From: Arsenophonus sp031446165
Lineage (GTDB): Bacteria > Pseudomonadota > Gammaproteobacteria > Enterobacterales > Enterobacteriaceae
Length of the DNA stretch: 64,000 bases
Direction of reading: 5' to 3'
Assembly: GCA_031446165.1 (NCBI GenBank)
Contig: CP132905.1
Span: 62,001-126,000 of the forward strand
The notes below the pieces were generated by a model that saw only the letters and a list, made by a program, of their open reading frames with translations, did no database searches and was not told where the DNA came from. Below are positions 1 to 10,774 of this stretch, in pieces. Every line of letters begins with the position of its first letter. Position 1 is the stretch's first letter. The translations under genes and the position numbers were made by a program.

Positions 1-545
1 ATTTTGCATTGGAAAATAAAATCACCTCTTTAATAAAATAAGTTATCAAACTAAAAAATACAATTTTTTAAGCTTTATTTTGCTCAGTTTTTTATTTAAT
101 TTACATTTTAATGTATTCATATATTGAAATAATATTCAGAAATATATATAGTATTTTTTAGTATAAGATTTTAGCTTACAGTGAATATGAGTCGTTATTT
201 TTATATTTTACATTAATTTTTTATTTTTAAAGGAAAATAAATTACGCATTTATTAATGTTATATATTTTAACAATTATTAGAAGTTTTAGTGCAAAGATT
301 GTTATTATTTTTTTAAATAAAATTATTTGTATATAAAATTCAATTTTTGTAATTTCTTTAAAAAATCTTATCCTGATGTTTTTTATAAAATTTTTTACGA
401 GTTATTGGATTTTTTATATATTTTTTTATTTTTTAAAAATATTGTTTATTCAATAAATAAAAGTTTATGATAAAAAATACAATTTTAAGATATTTTAAAA
501 AAAAATTAAAAATAATATACAAATACTATTGATATTTTATAAGTA
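1..545. other. Intergenic region, no gene recognised
   Basis: Extremely AT-rich sequence with stop codons in every frame and no recognisable gene remnant, RNA gene or clear hairpin. It lies downstream of ugd, which reads toward the window start. Confidence 0.6.
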
Positions 546-1712
546 TCAATTTTTTCCGAATAAATCTCTTGTGTAAATTTTTTCTTTTATATCTTCTAAT
601 TCTGGTACTATACGATTTGCTAAAATAATATCACATTTTTTATTAAAATTTTTTAAATCGTTTGTTACTGTATATTTTGCAAAATAATTATTTTTTATAA
701 ATGGTTCATATATTATTATTTTTATTCCATGATTTCTTAGTTTTTTCATTATGCTTTTTATTGCAGATTTTCTGAAATTATCTGATCCAGATTTCATAAT
801 TAATCTATATATTCCAACTGTTTTTGGGTTTTTATTAATAATCACTTTACTAATAAAATTTTTACGTGTATGATTAGATTTTACAATTGCTTTGATTAAA
901 TTGTTTGGTATATTATTGTAACTAGCTACTAATTGTTTAGTATCTTTTGGTAAACAATATCCACCAAATCCAAATGACGGATTGTTATAATGTATACCGA
1001 TACGAGGATCAAGTGCAACACCTTGAATTATTTTTTCAGTGTTTAATTTCTTAACATAAGAATAAGTATCTAATTCGTTAAAATAAGCAATTCGCATTGC
1101 AAGATAAGCATTAGAAAATAATTTGATTGCTTCGGCTTCATTTGAATTAGTAAATAAAACGGTAATATTTTTTTTACATGCACTTTTTAATAATAATTTA
1201 GAAAATATTTTTGCTTTTTTAGAATATTCACCAATTACGATACGGGAAGGATACAGATTGTCATATAACGCTTTTCCTTCTCTTAAAAATTCTGGTGAAA
1301 AAATAATATTTTTATGTTTTTTTTCTTTTTTTATACGTTTAGTAAATCCAATTGGAATAGTTGATTTTATAATAATTGTTGCAATTGGATTAAAATTATG
1401 TATTTCATCAATTATTAATTCAAGAGAAGAGGTGTTAAAAGAATGAATTTTATTATCATAATTTGTAGGTGTTGAAATTATTACAAAATCTGCATTTTGA
1501 TAAGCTATTTTTTTTTCAGTTGTTGCTATAAAGTTTAATTTTTTTTCTTTTAAAAATTTTTGAATTTCTTTATCTTTTATTGGTGATTGTTTTTTATTTA
1601 ACATATTTACTTTTTCAGGATTAATATCTAAAGCAATCACTTCATTATGCTGTGCTAACAACAGAGCATTTGATATACCAACATAACCTATCCCTACAAC
1701 AGTAATTTTCAA
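546..1712 (-). CDS. ugd: UDP-glucose 6-dehydrogenase
   Basis: Oxidises UDP-glucose to UDP-glucuronate with two NAD+, the precursor for L-Ara4N modification of lipid A and for acidic surface sugars; cytoplasmic. The 388-residue protein is the same length as E. coli Ugd. The N-terminal Rossmann motif GIGYVG is at residues 7-12, the substrate segment EFLREGKALYDN near 141-152, and the catalytic Cys is C253 in GGYCLPKDTKQ, with the C-terminal domain complete to the TRDLFG ending. It stands alone, with over 500 bases of empty sequence on each side. No arn or capsule gene is visible here, so the use made of UDP-glucuronate cannot be read from context. Identity is secure. Confidence 0.96.
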   Translation of the reverse strand: MKITVVGIGYVGISNALLLAQHNEVIALDINPEKVNMLNKKQSPIKDKEIQKFLKEKKLNFIATTEKKIAYQNADFVIISTPTNYDNKIHSFNTSSLELIIDEIHNFNPIATIIIKSTIPIGFTKRIKKEKKHKNIIFSPEFLREGKALYDNLYPSRIVIGEYSKKAKIFSKLLLKSACKKNITVLFTNSNEAEAIKLFSNAYLAMRIAYFNELDTYSYVKKLNTEKIIQGVALDPRIGIHYNNPSFGFGGYCLPKDTKQLVASYNNIPNNLIKAIVKSNHTRKNFISKVIINKNPKTVGIYRLIMKSGSDNFRKSAIKSIMKKLRNHGIKIIIYEPFIKNNYFAKYTVTNDLKNFNKKCDIILANRIVPELEDIKEKIYTRDLFGKN

Positions 1713-2848
1713 TATTAACCTCTTAAAATATCCTTTATAACAAGTCAGTTATATGATTATCTATTTTTATAGTATTGAAGAATATTTATGTTTATCTTTT
1801 AATTAAAAAATATCTGGAAAAATCATGTTTTTAAAGATTAAAATTCTATTTTTAATAAAAAAGTTTATAATAATTTATAATAAAAGAATATTAAAGTAAT
1901 GACTATAATATAATTTATATTATATAGATAAATTTTATATATAATTAATAAAAATTTTTTATAATTCAAATTTTAACTTTATAAAATATTACTCATTTAT
2001 AAATGTGATTTTTGGATTAATTTTTTAATGTCAATGGTTAGAGAAAAGATTTAAAATAAAACATCATATTCTTTTTATTCTAAAATAATATAAATATATT
2101 TCGAAAAAAGTCAATATATTTTTTATTTATAAAAAACTATTAATGTAATTTTTTTTGGATTTAATTTTCTGTAAATATTAAAATATTTTTAGTTACATCA
2201 TGTGTATTAGTTACATTTATTTTTTAATATATATGTTATTTAAAAATAAAAATTACATTCTTAAAATGTAAGATTGTAATATATTTGAAAAAAGTCATTT
2301 TAAATAGCTATTTTGTAAAAAATGGTAATTTAATAAAATTATTTTTTAATTAATTTTTCTGCATATTAACAATATTTCTTTTATAATAATTATCATTAAT
2401 ATTACAAAAAATAATAACGTATTTAGTAATTTTTAATAATGATATAATTTTTAATGTTAGTTGGTACTTTTTTAAAGTAAATGATGTATTTTTCAAAAAA
2501 TATATTATTCATAATGTTTTATATGAGGATCCTTTAAATTTATTGCGAATAAATTTATAATTTTTTTATAAGAAATTTATAAAAAACAACTAAAATAGTA
2601 TTTTTTGAATTCTCAATAAAATAAGAATATTTAAAAATTTTATATAAAAAAATAGAAATTTTAGTATATTTATAAGTAAACAGTTTAATTTGATGATTGA
2701 TGATTTTTTTGATGTTAAAACAGTATTTCTTATTATTCTCAAAATATAAATGTTAATTTAAAGATTTCTTATTATTAATATTGACATGTTTTTGAAAAAA
2801 ATGTATTTGAGCGTAATTTTTAAATAAAATTTTGTTTTGATGTTATTT
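1713..2848. other. Long empty spacer
   Basis: About 1.1 kb between ugd and fabI. All frames are closed by stops and no recognisable protein remnant was found on either strand. Probably fully eroded former coding sequence. Confidence 0.6.
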
Positions 2849-3634
2849 TTATGTATTAATTTCATTCATAGAGGCGATATTAAAACCACCATCAACGTGT
2901 ATAATTTCTCCGGTAATACCAGATGATAAATTGGAGCATAAAAAAGCAGCACAATTACCAATATCTTCAATTGTAACTGTTCGGCGAATTGGTGTTATTG
3001 ATGCACAATATGATAACATTTTACGAAAATCTTTAATAGCAGATGCAGCTAAAGTACGTATTGGTCCTGCTGAAATACCATTTACCCTAATGTTTTTAGG
3101 TCCCATAGCATTAGCCATATAACGAACGTTTGCTTCAAGTGAAGCTTTAGCAACTCCCATAATATTATAATTAGGTATAGCACGTTCTGATCCTAAATAA
3201 GTAAGAGTCACTAAAGCAGAATGAGGATTCAACATATTTCTGGCAGCTTTTGCTAATGCAACAAAACTATATGAACTAATATCATGAGCAATTTGTGAGC
3301 CTTGACGAGTGACTGTATCAATATAGTCCCCATTTAATTGATCTGAAGGTGCATAAGCAATTGAATGTACAAAGCCATCAAATTTTTTCCATATTTTTTC
3401 TAATTCAAAAAACAATTCCATTATACTAGTATCTGAAGCAACATCACATGAAAAAATAATATTTGAATCAAATTTATGTGCTATTTCTTCTACACGAGAT
3501 TTTAGTTTATTATTTTGATAAGTAAATGCAAGGTTTGCACCTTGTTGATGCATTGCTTTCGCAATCCCGTAAGCAATGGATAATTTGCTAGATATACCAG
3601 TAATTAAAATATTTTTACCTTTCAAGAAACTCAT
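2849..3634 (-). CDS. fabI: Enoyl-[acyl-carrier-protein] reductase (NADH)
   Basis: Catalyses the last step of each type II fatty acid elongation cycle, reducing trans-2-enoyl-ACP with NADH. An upstream in-frame ATG would add nine residues, but the family start is the Met of MSFLKGK at 3634, preceded by an AGGAT ribosome site. This gives 261 residues, E. coli being 262. Numbering is colinear with E. coli: catalytic Y156 and K163, Y146, and the NAD-binding start TGISSKLSIAYG. Residue 93, Gly in E. coli, is Ala here; substitutions at this position are known in triclosan- and diazaborine-resistant enzymes. It lies downstream of the sap operon on the same strand, as in E. coli. Confidence 0.97.
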   Translation of the reverse strand: MSFLKGKNILITGISSKLSIAYGIAKAMHQQGANLAFTYQNNKLKSRVEEIAHKFDSNIIFSCDVASDTSIMELFFELEKIWKKFDGFVHSIAYAPSDQLNGDYIDTVTRQGSQIAHDISSYSFVALAKAARNMLNPHSALVTLTYLGSERAIPNYNIMGVAKASLEANVRYMANAMGPKNIRVNGISAGPIRTLAASAIKDFRKMLSYCASITPIRRTVTIEDIGNCAAFLCSNLSSGITGEIIHVDGGFNIASMNEINT

Positions 3635-3820
3635 AAATTTATATCCTGTTACATAATTCAATTGCTAAATTAATTTTATTGATAAAGTTAATTTTTAATT
3701 TGACATTCATTTTTTATTAAAAAATGATATCATATTTGTATATACATGTAATTACAAGAGATATAATTTATTTTTATAATACAATAAAGAAAATTTTTAT
3801 TGTGTTTTATTTTATAGTTT

Positions 3821-4630
3821 TTATGTAATGTCTTGATGCCATGAATCAGCTGATAAAAGTTCACCAAAGTGACTAGAGATTAAATGTCGAGTTACTTCGT
3901 GTAAAGGTGCAGCAAGAACTTCTGCTGTGTTCCCTCTTTCAACTATAATGCCATTATTCATTACTAATACGTTATCACTAATATGTTTCATCATACCTAA
4001 ATTTTGGGTAACATAAATGTAAGAAATACCATTTTTTTCTTGTAATTCAATCATCAAATTAATAATTTGAGAACGAGTTGTCATATCTAAAGAAGCTAAT
4101 GCTTCATCTGCAATGATAATTTTAGGATTTACAATCAATGCTCTTGCTAGCCCCGCTCTTTGTTTTTGACCTTCTGCTAACATATGAGGATAATATTCTG
4201 CATGATCTGCTAATAATCCAACTTGACGAAGTGTTTCTTTTATACGATTTTCGCGATCTATGATAGATAGTGAAGTATTCAGTATTAATGCAATTTCAAG
4301 AATTTTCCCAATAGGTTGTTTAGGTGTTAAGGAAGTGCTGGGATTTTGAAAAATCATTCTTATATGCTGACTACGATAAGTATAATCACCATAGTTTAGT
4401 TTATTGCCATTAACAAAAATTTCACCATTAGTTGGTTTAATAACACCTGCTAACATACGCGCTAAAGTTGATTTACCAGAACCATTAGTACCTATAATGG
4501 CTAATGTTTCTCCACTGTTTAAAGTAAAACTTAAAGGTTTTACTGCTTCTAAAAATTGACTTTTAAAGAAATTAATACGATGAAAAAAAGTTTTACTTAA
4601 ATTTTTTATTTCTAATAATGTGACGTTCAT
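3821..4630 (-). CDS. sapF: SapF, ABC transporter ATP-binding protein
   Basis: One of the two ATPases of the SapBCDF inner-membrane transporter, known for antimicrobial-peptide sensitivity and, in E. coli, for putrescine export. The 269 residues match E. coli SapF almost end to end. Walker A GTNGSGKST is at residues 47-55, the signature region reads AEGQKQR, and Walker B is IIIADEALASLD. The start overlaps the end of sapD by four bases, so translation is probably coupled. Nothing appears broken. Confidence 0.95.
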   Translation of the reverse strand: MNVTLLEIKNLSKTFFHRINFFKSQFLEAVKPLSFTLNSGETLAIIGTNGSGKSTLARMLAGVIKPTNGEIFVNGNKLNYGDYTYRSQHIRMIFQNPSTSLTPKQPIGKILEIALILNTSLSIIDRENRIKETLRQVGLLADHAEYYPHMLAEGQKQRAGLARALIVNPKIIIADEALASLDMTTRSQIINLMIELQEKNGISYIYVTQNLGMMKHISDNVLVMNNGIIVERGNTAEVLAAPLHEVTRHLISSHFGELLSADSWHQDIT

Positions 4631-5622
4631 GGTATTTCATTCATGTTAAGAGGAAAGTGACATGCAAATGCTCGATTTTTGGCAATACGTAATTGTGGTG
4701 TAGTAATACATTTTTTTTGTGCATACGGACACCGTGGTCCTAGACGACAACCAATGGGTAAATGTTTTAAAGAAGGAATAGAACCAGATAGTGTGTTAAG
4801 TCGACTTTTATGAGGTAATGGATTTCCAAAGTTAGGAATTGCCCTTATTAAAGCTTGAGTATAAGGATGATGAGGACGAGTAAGTAATTCTTTGGGATTT
4901 GCACTTTCAACAGTTTGCCCACAGTAAAGTATATTAATACGATTAACTAATTTGCTGATAATTTGCATATCATGACTAATGAGTAAAATTGTCATTTTAT
5001 TATTTTGATTCAATCTGAACAGGAGACGAAAAATTTGATTTTGGGTACTAGATTCCATATTATTTGTTGGTTCATCTGCAATTAACAGTTTAGGTTGATT
5101 TGCTAATGCAATAGCAATCATAACTTTTTGGCATTCACCTTTCGTTAATTCATAAGGATAATGATTCATAATATCATGGTGATTTTTAAATCCTACACGA
5201 TGAAGTAATTCAATTGCACGTCGATTACGCCAATTTAATCTTTTCCACCACGTACCTTTAAAAGTCCAGTTGGGTATTGATTGAATTAGTTGTTTTCCTA
5301 CACTTATAAAAGGGTCTAAGCAAGATTGAGGTTCTTGAAAAATTATCGAAACATTATATCCTATAATTTTACGTCTTTGATTTGAATTAAGCTTTAAGAA
5401 ATCCATATCAAGAAAATAAAAACGATCAGCAGTAACTTTTAAATTATTTTGAGTGATACCACAAATAGTTTTGGCAATTAAGCTCTTTCCTGATCCTGAT
5501 TCTCCTGTTAAGCTAAGAATTTCTCCTTCATGTAATTGTAAAGAAACATTATCAATAGCTTTTATTGATCCTTCATTAGTAATAAATTCAATAGTAAGGT
5601 TACGAATATCTAATAATAACAT
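4627..5622 (-). CDS. sapD: SapD, ABC transporter ATP-binding protein
   Basis: Second ATPase of the Sap transporter; in E. coli it also supports Trk potassium uptake. The protein is 331 residues, close to the E. coli length. Walker A GESGSGKS is at residues 40-47, the signature-like LTKGECQK precedes Walker B LLIADEPTN, and the oligopeptide-transporter-type C-terminal domain carries the Cys-rich stretch CRLGPRCPYAQKKC and a later ACHFP. It begins three bases after sapC ends and overlaps sapF by four bases, showing a tight operon. Confidence 0.95.
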   Translation of the reverse strand: MLLLDIRNLTIEFITNEGSIKAIDNVSLQLHEGEILSLTGESGSGKSLIAKTICGITQNNLKVTADRFYFLDMDFLKLNSNQRRKIIGYNVSIIFQEPQSCLDPFISVGKQLIQSIPNWTFKGTWWKRLNWRNRRAIELLHRVGFKNHHDIMNHYPYELTKGECQKVMIAIALANQPKLLIADEPTNNMESSTQNQIFRLLFRLNQNNKMTILLISHDMQIISKLVNRINILYCGQTVESANPKELLTRPHHPYTQALIRAIPNFGNPLPHKSRLNTLSGSIPSLKHLPIGCRLGPRCPYAQKKCITTPQLRIAKNRAFACHFPLNMNEIP

Positions 5623-5625
5623 TTT

Positions 5626-6516
5626 TTATTCTACCCCTGAATTAATAGCACGATGTAAACCATCTCCTAGTAAATTAATAAATAATATACTGATCATAAT
5701 GGCTGTATTAGGAAGAAAAACTGTCCATGGTGCAACGTAGATTAATTCTAAGCTATTACCAACCATAGTGCCCCATTCAGCAGTTGGTAATCTTGCACCT
5801 AGATCAAGGAAGCCTAGTGCCACTATGTCACAGATAGTTATAGATAATGTATATGTAATTTCAATGACTAAAATATGTGTAATATTTGGTAATATTGTAT
5901 ACCATATAATATAAAAATTTGAAGCACCATCAAGGCGTGCTGCAAGAACATATTCAGTATGTAGTTCATTGGAAACTGCATCATGAACTTTTTTTATTAT
6001 TTTTGGTAATAATGCCAGCCAAATTGCAATTATTGCATTTTTTAAACTGGCACCAGAAAAAGTAATAATAATAATAGCAAGTAATAGTGATGGGATTGAT
6101 AGTAATGTATCTAATACATAATGTAAAATAACTGATGTGAATCCTTTAATAAGAACAGCTAAACATCCAAATATTATTCCAAATAGCATTACACTGATAG
6201 TAATGATAAATGAAGAACCACATGTAGATGCCGTTCCAATGATTAATTGACTCATAATGTCTCTTCCAAGATCGTCAGTACCTAAAAAAAAAGCGATATT
6301 ACCATTATGACACCAAGATGGGGGTAGTAATTGATATTCTAAAAATTGTTCATTGATGGTATAAGGTGCTAAATAAGTACCAAATAAACTTAAAATTAAA
6401 AGAAATAAGACACCATAAAATCCAGTCATAGCAAAAATATCATTATAAAAATTTTGCAATATCATTTTGATGGGAGATGTTATTTTTTGTTCGTAATAAA
6501 AATTATCTGAAAACAT
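5626..6516 (-). CDS. sapC: SapC, ABC transporter permease
   Basis: Permease subunit of the Sap transporter with several hydrophobic membrane segments and the family DppC-like EAA loop region (EYVLAARLDGAS) near the C-terminal half. Two ATGs lie two codons apart, at 6522 and 6516. The AAGGA ribosome site sits only about two bases from the first and six to seven from the second, and the second also aligns better with E. coli SapC, so 6516 is preferred (296 residues). It overlaps the end of sapB by 14 bases. Confidence 0.93.
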   Translation of the reverse strand: MFSDNFYYEQKITSPIKMILQNFYNDIFAMTGFYGVLFLLILSLFGTYLAPYTINEQFLEYQLLPPSWCHNGNIAFFLGTDDLGRDIMSQLIIGTASTCGSSFIITISVMLFGIIFGCLAVLIKGFTSVILHYVLDTLLSIPSLLLAIIIITFSGASLKNAIIAIWLALLPKIIKKVHDAVSNELHTEYVLAARLDGASNFYIIWYTILPNITHILVIEITYTLSITICDIVALGFLDLGARLPTAEWGTMVGNSLELIYVAPWTVFLPNTAIMISILFINLLGDGLHRAINSGVE

Positions 6517-7468
6517 ATCCATCCTTATATTTATAAGAGTTCATTCCAACTTTTAAAATATCTGATACAGCATGTACAAAAATTACTAAATTACTAATAA
6601 TCATGACACCAGAAGAAATAGCTGGGTAATCGTTTTGTCGAATAGATATGATTAACCAATGACCTAATCCTGGCCAATTAAAAATAAATTCTGTAATTAT
6701 TGCTAGTGTGATCATGTTAGAAAATTGTAAACCAAGTTTTGGAATAATAGGTGGAAGTGCATTGTGCAATACATGACGTATTATTATAGTAAAATTAGAC
6801 AGTCCTCTAATTTTAGCTGCTTTAATATAATTTTTAATCATAATTGATTCAGTGCTAGTTTTTGTAAATCTTATAATTTCAGAAATTGGTGCAATAGCCA
6901 ATGTAATAACTGGTAAAATTAAATGTTCAACTATATTTAAAAAGATTTCGTGACGATACATTGAATCAGATAACCAAACATCAATTAGTAAAAATCCAGT
7001 AATAGGTTGTAGATCATACAGTAAATTAATTCTTCCAGAATTAGGTAACCAGTTTAGTTGTAATGAGAAAAATAAAATTAATAATAAAGATAATACGAAA
7101 ATTGGCATAGATAAACCTAATAATGTAAAAATTTTAACAATAGATTCAATAGGTTTGTTTTTTTGAGTGCCTACGATAATTCCGGTTGGAATGCCAATTA
7201 TTAAAGACAAAATAAATGATAGTAAACATAATTCCATTGTAGCAGGAAAAGCAGAATTAAGTTGGTCACTAATAGGTTGACCATTTAAAGTAGATATGCC
7301 TAGATTCCAATCTAATAAATCTTTAAAATATAAGATATAACCATCTATTACAGACAATTTACTTAATGGAGCATATTTTGCAAAATAAGTTAAGCTAAAA
7401 CTGATTAATGTAAGTAAGAAAAATGTAATTATTAATAGTAACAATCGTTTTAATGAATAAATTATCAC
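6503..7468 (-). CDS. sapB: SapB, ABC transporter permease
   Basis: Permease subunit pairing with SapC. The 321 residues match E. coli SapB, from the hydrophobic first helix (RLLLLIITFFLLTL) to the EAA-loop region YIKAAKIRGLSN and the terminal segment. The start codon is GTG at 7468, supported by a good AGGAG site seven bases upstream. It begins 35 bases after the end of the sapA pseudogene, so it must now be transcribed through, or from within, a dead gene. The reading frame is uninterrupted. Confidence 0.94.
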   Translation of the reverse strand: MIIYSLKRLLLLIITFFLLTLISFSLTYFAKYAPLSKLSVIDGYILYFKDLLDWNLGISTLNGQPISDQLNSAFPATMELCLLSFILSLIIGIPTGIIVGTQKNKPIESIVKIFTLLGLSMPIFVLSLLLILFFSLQLNWLPNSGRINLLYDLQPITGFLLIDVWLSDSMYRHEIFLNIVEHLILPVITLAIAPISEIIRFTKTSTESIMIKNYIKAAKIRGLSNFTIIIRHVLHNALPPIIPKLGLQFSNMITLAIITEFIFNWPGLGHWLIISIRQNDYPAISSGVMIISNLVIFVHAVSDILKVGMNSYKYKDGYVFR

Positions 7469-7503
7469 TATAATTCTCCTGGTTTATTATAAAATTAATA
7501 TTA

Positions 7504-9120
7504 CTAGTAGTTATAAATAATATTAGAAGATTTTTCGTGGTATACATTTGCAAAATATGAATTACCACAAGAACTATTGAGTAAACTTATTATATTGTGG
7601 CGATAAGCTTCTACATGCAATGAATAAGCTAAAGTTAGAATAGGTAATTCTGTGTTTACTAATAATTGTGCTTGATAATAATAATTAGTCCTGAATCTAA
7701 TATTTTGATGTGTAAGAGGTTTATTTAAAATGTTGTCAAAGTATTGATTACACCATGTATTCCAATTAGTATCAAAATTTTTTTTTTGACAACTCAGTAA
7801 AGGACGAAAAACCCTATCTGGGTCATTATTTTTTATTAACCAACCATCAAGTATCATATCATATTCACCATTATTTTTTTTGTATAATGACTTGCTATCA
7901 ATGAAAACAATTTTTATTTTAATTCCTACTTTTCCTAATTCATCTTGGATAATTTCTGTGGTTTTTAAAGGGTTAGGATTATACGTTTTAGCAATAACAG
8001 GTACTAAAAATTTTAATTTTATAGCAGATAAATTTGCTTCCTGAAGGATTTCTTTTGTTTTTTTTCATTGTATTCTATTGTGTGAATTTTATTATAATAA
8101 TCCCATGAAGATTTTGTTAATATAGAAGTAGCTATTTCAGCTGTATCATAATAAATAGCTTTTGTGATTTTTTTTGTTAATTGCATAGGCAATGGCTTGT
8201 CTAATTTTTAATTGATTTAATAGAACAACTTTAGTATTAAAAATAAGGTAAGCGATATTTATATTAAACAGTATATATAATCATAAGCAAGTAATTTTTT
8301 TAATAAATGTAATTGATTTATAAGTAGATTGGTGAATGCAAAACATTTTCCTGTAAGTAATTTAGATATATGCTCTGTTGCTCCTGATACGAGTTCCATT
8401 ATAATGTTTTTGATCAATGCTTTTTCTCTCCAATAATTTTCATGTCGCATTAGTTTAATGAATTGATTAGTTTTATGGTTTACTAACATAAAAGGACCTG
8501 CTCTAATAGGTTTTTGATCAATGAATTCTTTATGGTTTTTCTTATGTAGATGTTAAGAATATTCTTATAAAAGGATTGGTGTGTAATAAGAAGTGGCAAG
8601 ATGCCAAAGAAATAAGGCGTTAGGTGTGTATAATCTGAATTTCATAGTATAATTGTTAATTTTTTAATACTACGAATGTTTTTCTATTTTTATACTATCA
8701 AAATAAGGATACCCCACTATCATAATGATATGGATGTTGTTTATCAAAAATACGTACAAAACTAAACATTACATCATCTGCATTGAGCATTTTTGTTTAG
8801 ATAAACCAATTTGTTTTTTGAAATTGAATATTTTTTAAATAAAAACGGTAAGTTTCATTTTTATTAAATGATTGCCAATGTGTAACGATTGAAGGATTTA
8901 ATTCATAGGTAAAAAAAATTATTTCTAATATGTCATAAATTTATAAAGCTAACAAATCAATGATTGAATTTGTATTTTTAAGTTATGGGTTAAATGTAGT
9001 AATAATAGCATGAATACAATAAATGAAATTATTTTTGCAAATTTTTAGAGGAATAGTATTAGAAAATGAATTTTTTATTGATGTGTTTATTGAAATCATG
9101 AATAAAATTATGTAACGCAT
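7504..9120 (-). pseudogene. sapA: sapA pseudogene (periplasmic peptide-binding protein)
   Basis: A full-length but dead copy of sapA, first gene of the sap operon. Reading down the minus strand from an ATG at 9120, the frame hits a TAA at codon 46 (8983-8985), within a segment aligning to E. coli VNTFNPS. Beyond it, pieces in shifting frames match SapA in order: a TYELNPS...TYRFYLK segment, an N-A-D-D-V segment near 8710-8790, the piece at 8259-8489 (RHENYWREK...SKLLTGKC) and the C-terminal piece at 7504-7857 (DPDRVFRPLLSC...). Total length, about 1617 bases, equals a normal sapA, so damage is by substitutions and small indels. The open pieces are not separate genes. Confidence 0.93.
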
Positions 9121-9804
9121 CACATAATAATTTTTATTATAAAATATAAATAATTTTATTGTAGGTTGGTTTTTTGTACAAGAAAATAGAACATTTAATA
9201 ATAGAATATTTAATGTTTTTACTTAATTTTTAATTTTCATAATTATATTTTTTCAGTTAATTATAAAATATAATATGAAGCATGATTCTGAATCATGGAA
9301 TTTATTGTCTTCATTTTTTTTGATATTTGAGTGATATTTTAGTTTATAAAAATTTTTCATATAAAAATATCGAAGTTTGATTTAAACTCTAAGTTTATTT
9401 TATAAAAAAATATAAATTATAAATAAAGTATTTGATATTTTTTTTACAAAAACATTTTTTTGAAAAAAAATATCAAAATTTTTAATAAAAAATAAAAAAA
9501 AATATATAAGAAGAAGATTTATTAATACAATAATATATTTTTTTTATGATTAATAAGTTTAATATACCATTATTTTTTATAAAAATGTACTTTGATAAGA
9601 TTTAGAATATGCTGTATATAAGATAATTAAAAACTAAAAAAAATATATAATAGTTAAAAATATAAAATCGCTACAAAAAAAAGTAGTTCATTAAAGATTT
9701 TAAAAAAATGTTATATATTTTATATCAGAATATTTTTAGCGTCATAATTTATTCTTAAATTGTTAGAATTTTTACTTTTTACTCCTATTTTACCAAATAA
9801 AGTT
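9121..9804. other. Intergenic region between divergent sapA remnant and hpt
   Basis: AT-rich spacer with no recognised gene. It would have held the divergent promoters of the sap operon and hpt. A TTG-started extension of hpt at 9760 is not family-like and is not used. Confidence 0.6.
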
Positions 9805-10341
9805 ATGAAAAAACTTGTAGAAGTGATGTTTTCAGAAGCCAATATTAACAATCGTATTAATCAAATGGCAAAAGAAATTGTTCAACATTATAAATTATTA
9901 AAAGATGATTTAGTGTTAATTGGTATTTTAAAAGGTTCTTTTATTTTTCTAGCTGATTTATGCCGAAAAATTAATATTCCTCATAAAATTGATTTTATGA
10001 CAGTGTCGAGTTACGAAAATGGAATAACTTCTAAACATAATATAAAAATTATTAATGATTTACGTGAAGATGTTCGTAATAAAAATGTTTTGATTGTTGA
10101 AGACATTATTGATTCAGGTTATACATTAAAAAAGTTATATAAAATATTGGAATCACGACATCCAAAATCTATTGCGATTTGTACGTTATTAAATAAACCA
10201 TCAAGACGTGAAGTTGAAGTTCCTGTATCATGGATTGGTTATTCCATTCAAGATGAATTTGTTTTTGGTTATGGAATTGATTATGCTCAACAATATCGTT
10301 ATTTACCCTATATTGGAAATTTTGTTATTGTAGATGATTAA
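9805..10341 (+). CDS. hpt: Hypoxanthine phosphoribosyltransferase
   Basis: Salvages hypoxanthine to IMP using PRPP in the cytoplasm. The 178 residues from the ATG at 9805 (MKKLVEVM) equal the E. coli length; the frame could extend to a TTG at 9760 but the extra residues have no counterpart. The PRPP-binding loop reads VLIVEDIIDSGYTL, and DFMTVSSY and the DEFVFGYGIDYAQ region are intact. In E. coli, can (carbonic anhydrase) lies between hpt and yadG; here it is gone. With deoD and the CNT transporter elsewhere in the window it completes a host-nucleoside to IMP route. Confidence 0.95.
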   Translation: MKKLVEVMFSEANINNRINQMAKEIVQHYKLLKDDLVLIGILKGSFIFLADLCRKINIPHKIDFMTVSSYENGITSKHNIKIINDLREDVRNKNVLIVEDIIDSGYTLKKLYKILESRHPKSIAICTLLNKPSRREVEVPVSWIGYSIQDEFVFGYGIDYAQQYRYLPYIGNFVIVDD

Positions 10342-10774
10342 AATATTTTTATAAAAATTATTAATATATAATATTGAATTATATATACTAATATCATAAA
10401 TTTTTTATCTACTGATTTTTAAAAATTATATTTAATATAAGTAATTAAATAAAAATATGATCTCATATATGTGATTTTTGTATTTTTTTTGTAAAAATAT
10501 TAAATGTAAAATTAAAATTTTAAGTTATATAATAATTGTAATTACTCAAAATTTGATTTTTTAAAATTATTTTATTTAATTAAGAAAAAATTATATACAA
10601 TATTTTTTATATTTTTCCTTATTATATATTTAATTATATATTTTATATATTTAGAAGTTATTATATGTAGTTTCATTTAAATGCAATTTAATTGAAATCA
10701 TCACTAAAATAATAAATTATAATTCCAGGATATAATTTATTATAGATAATTATAAATGATCAGATAGGTTTTTT
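10342..10774. other. Spacer where can would lie
   Basis: 433 bases of AT-rich sequence at the position held by can in E. coli. No remnant of carbonic anhydrase was recognised. Confidence 0.55.

Noticed and set aside
7504..7857. Possible 117-residue gene on the minus strand
   Set aside because: It is the C-terminal fifth of sapA, separated from the rest by frameshifts and stops.
8259..8489. Possible small gene on the minus strand
   Set aside because: It is an internal piece of sapA (aligns to the LQRHDDFWRGK region) and has no start of its own.
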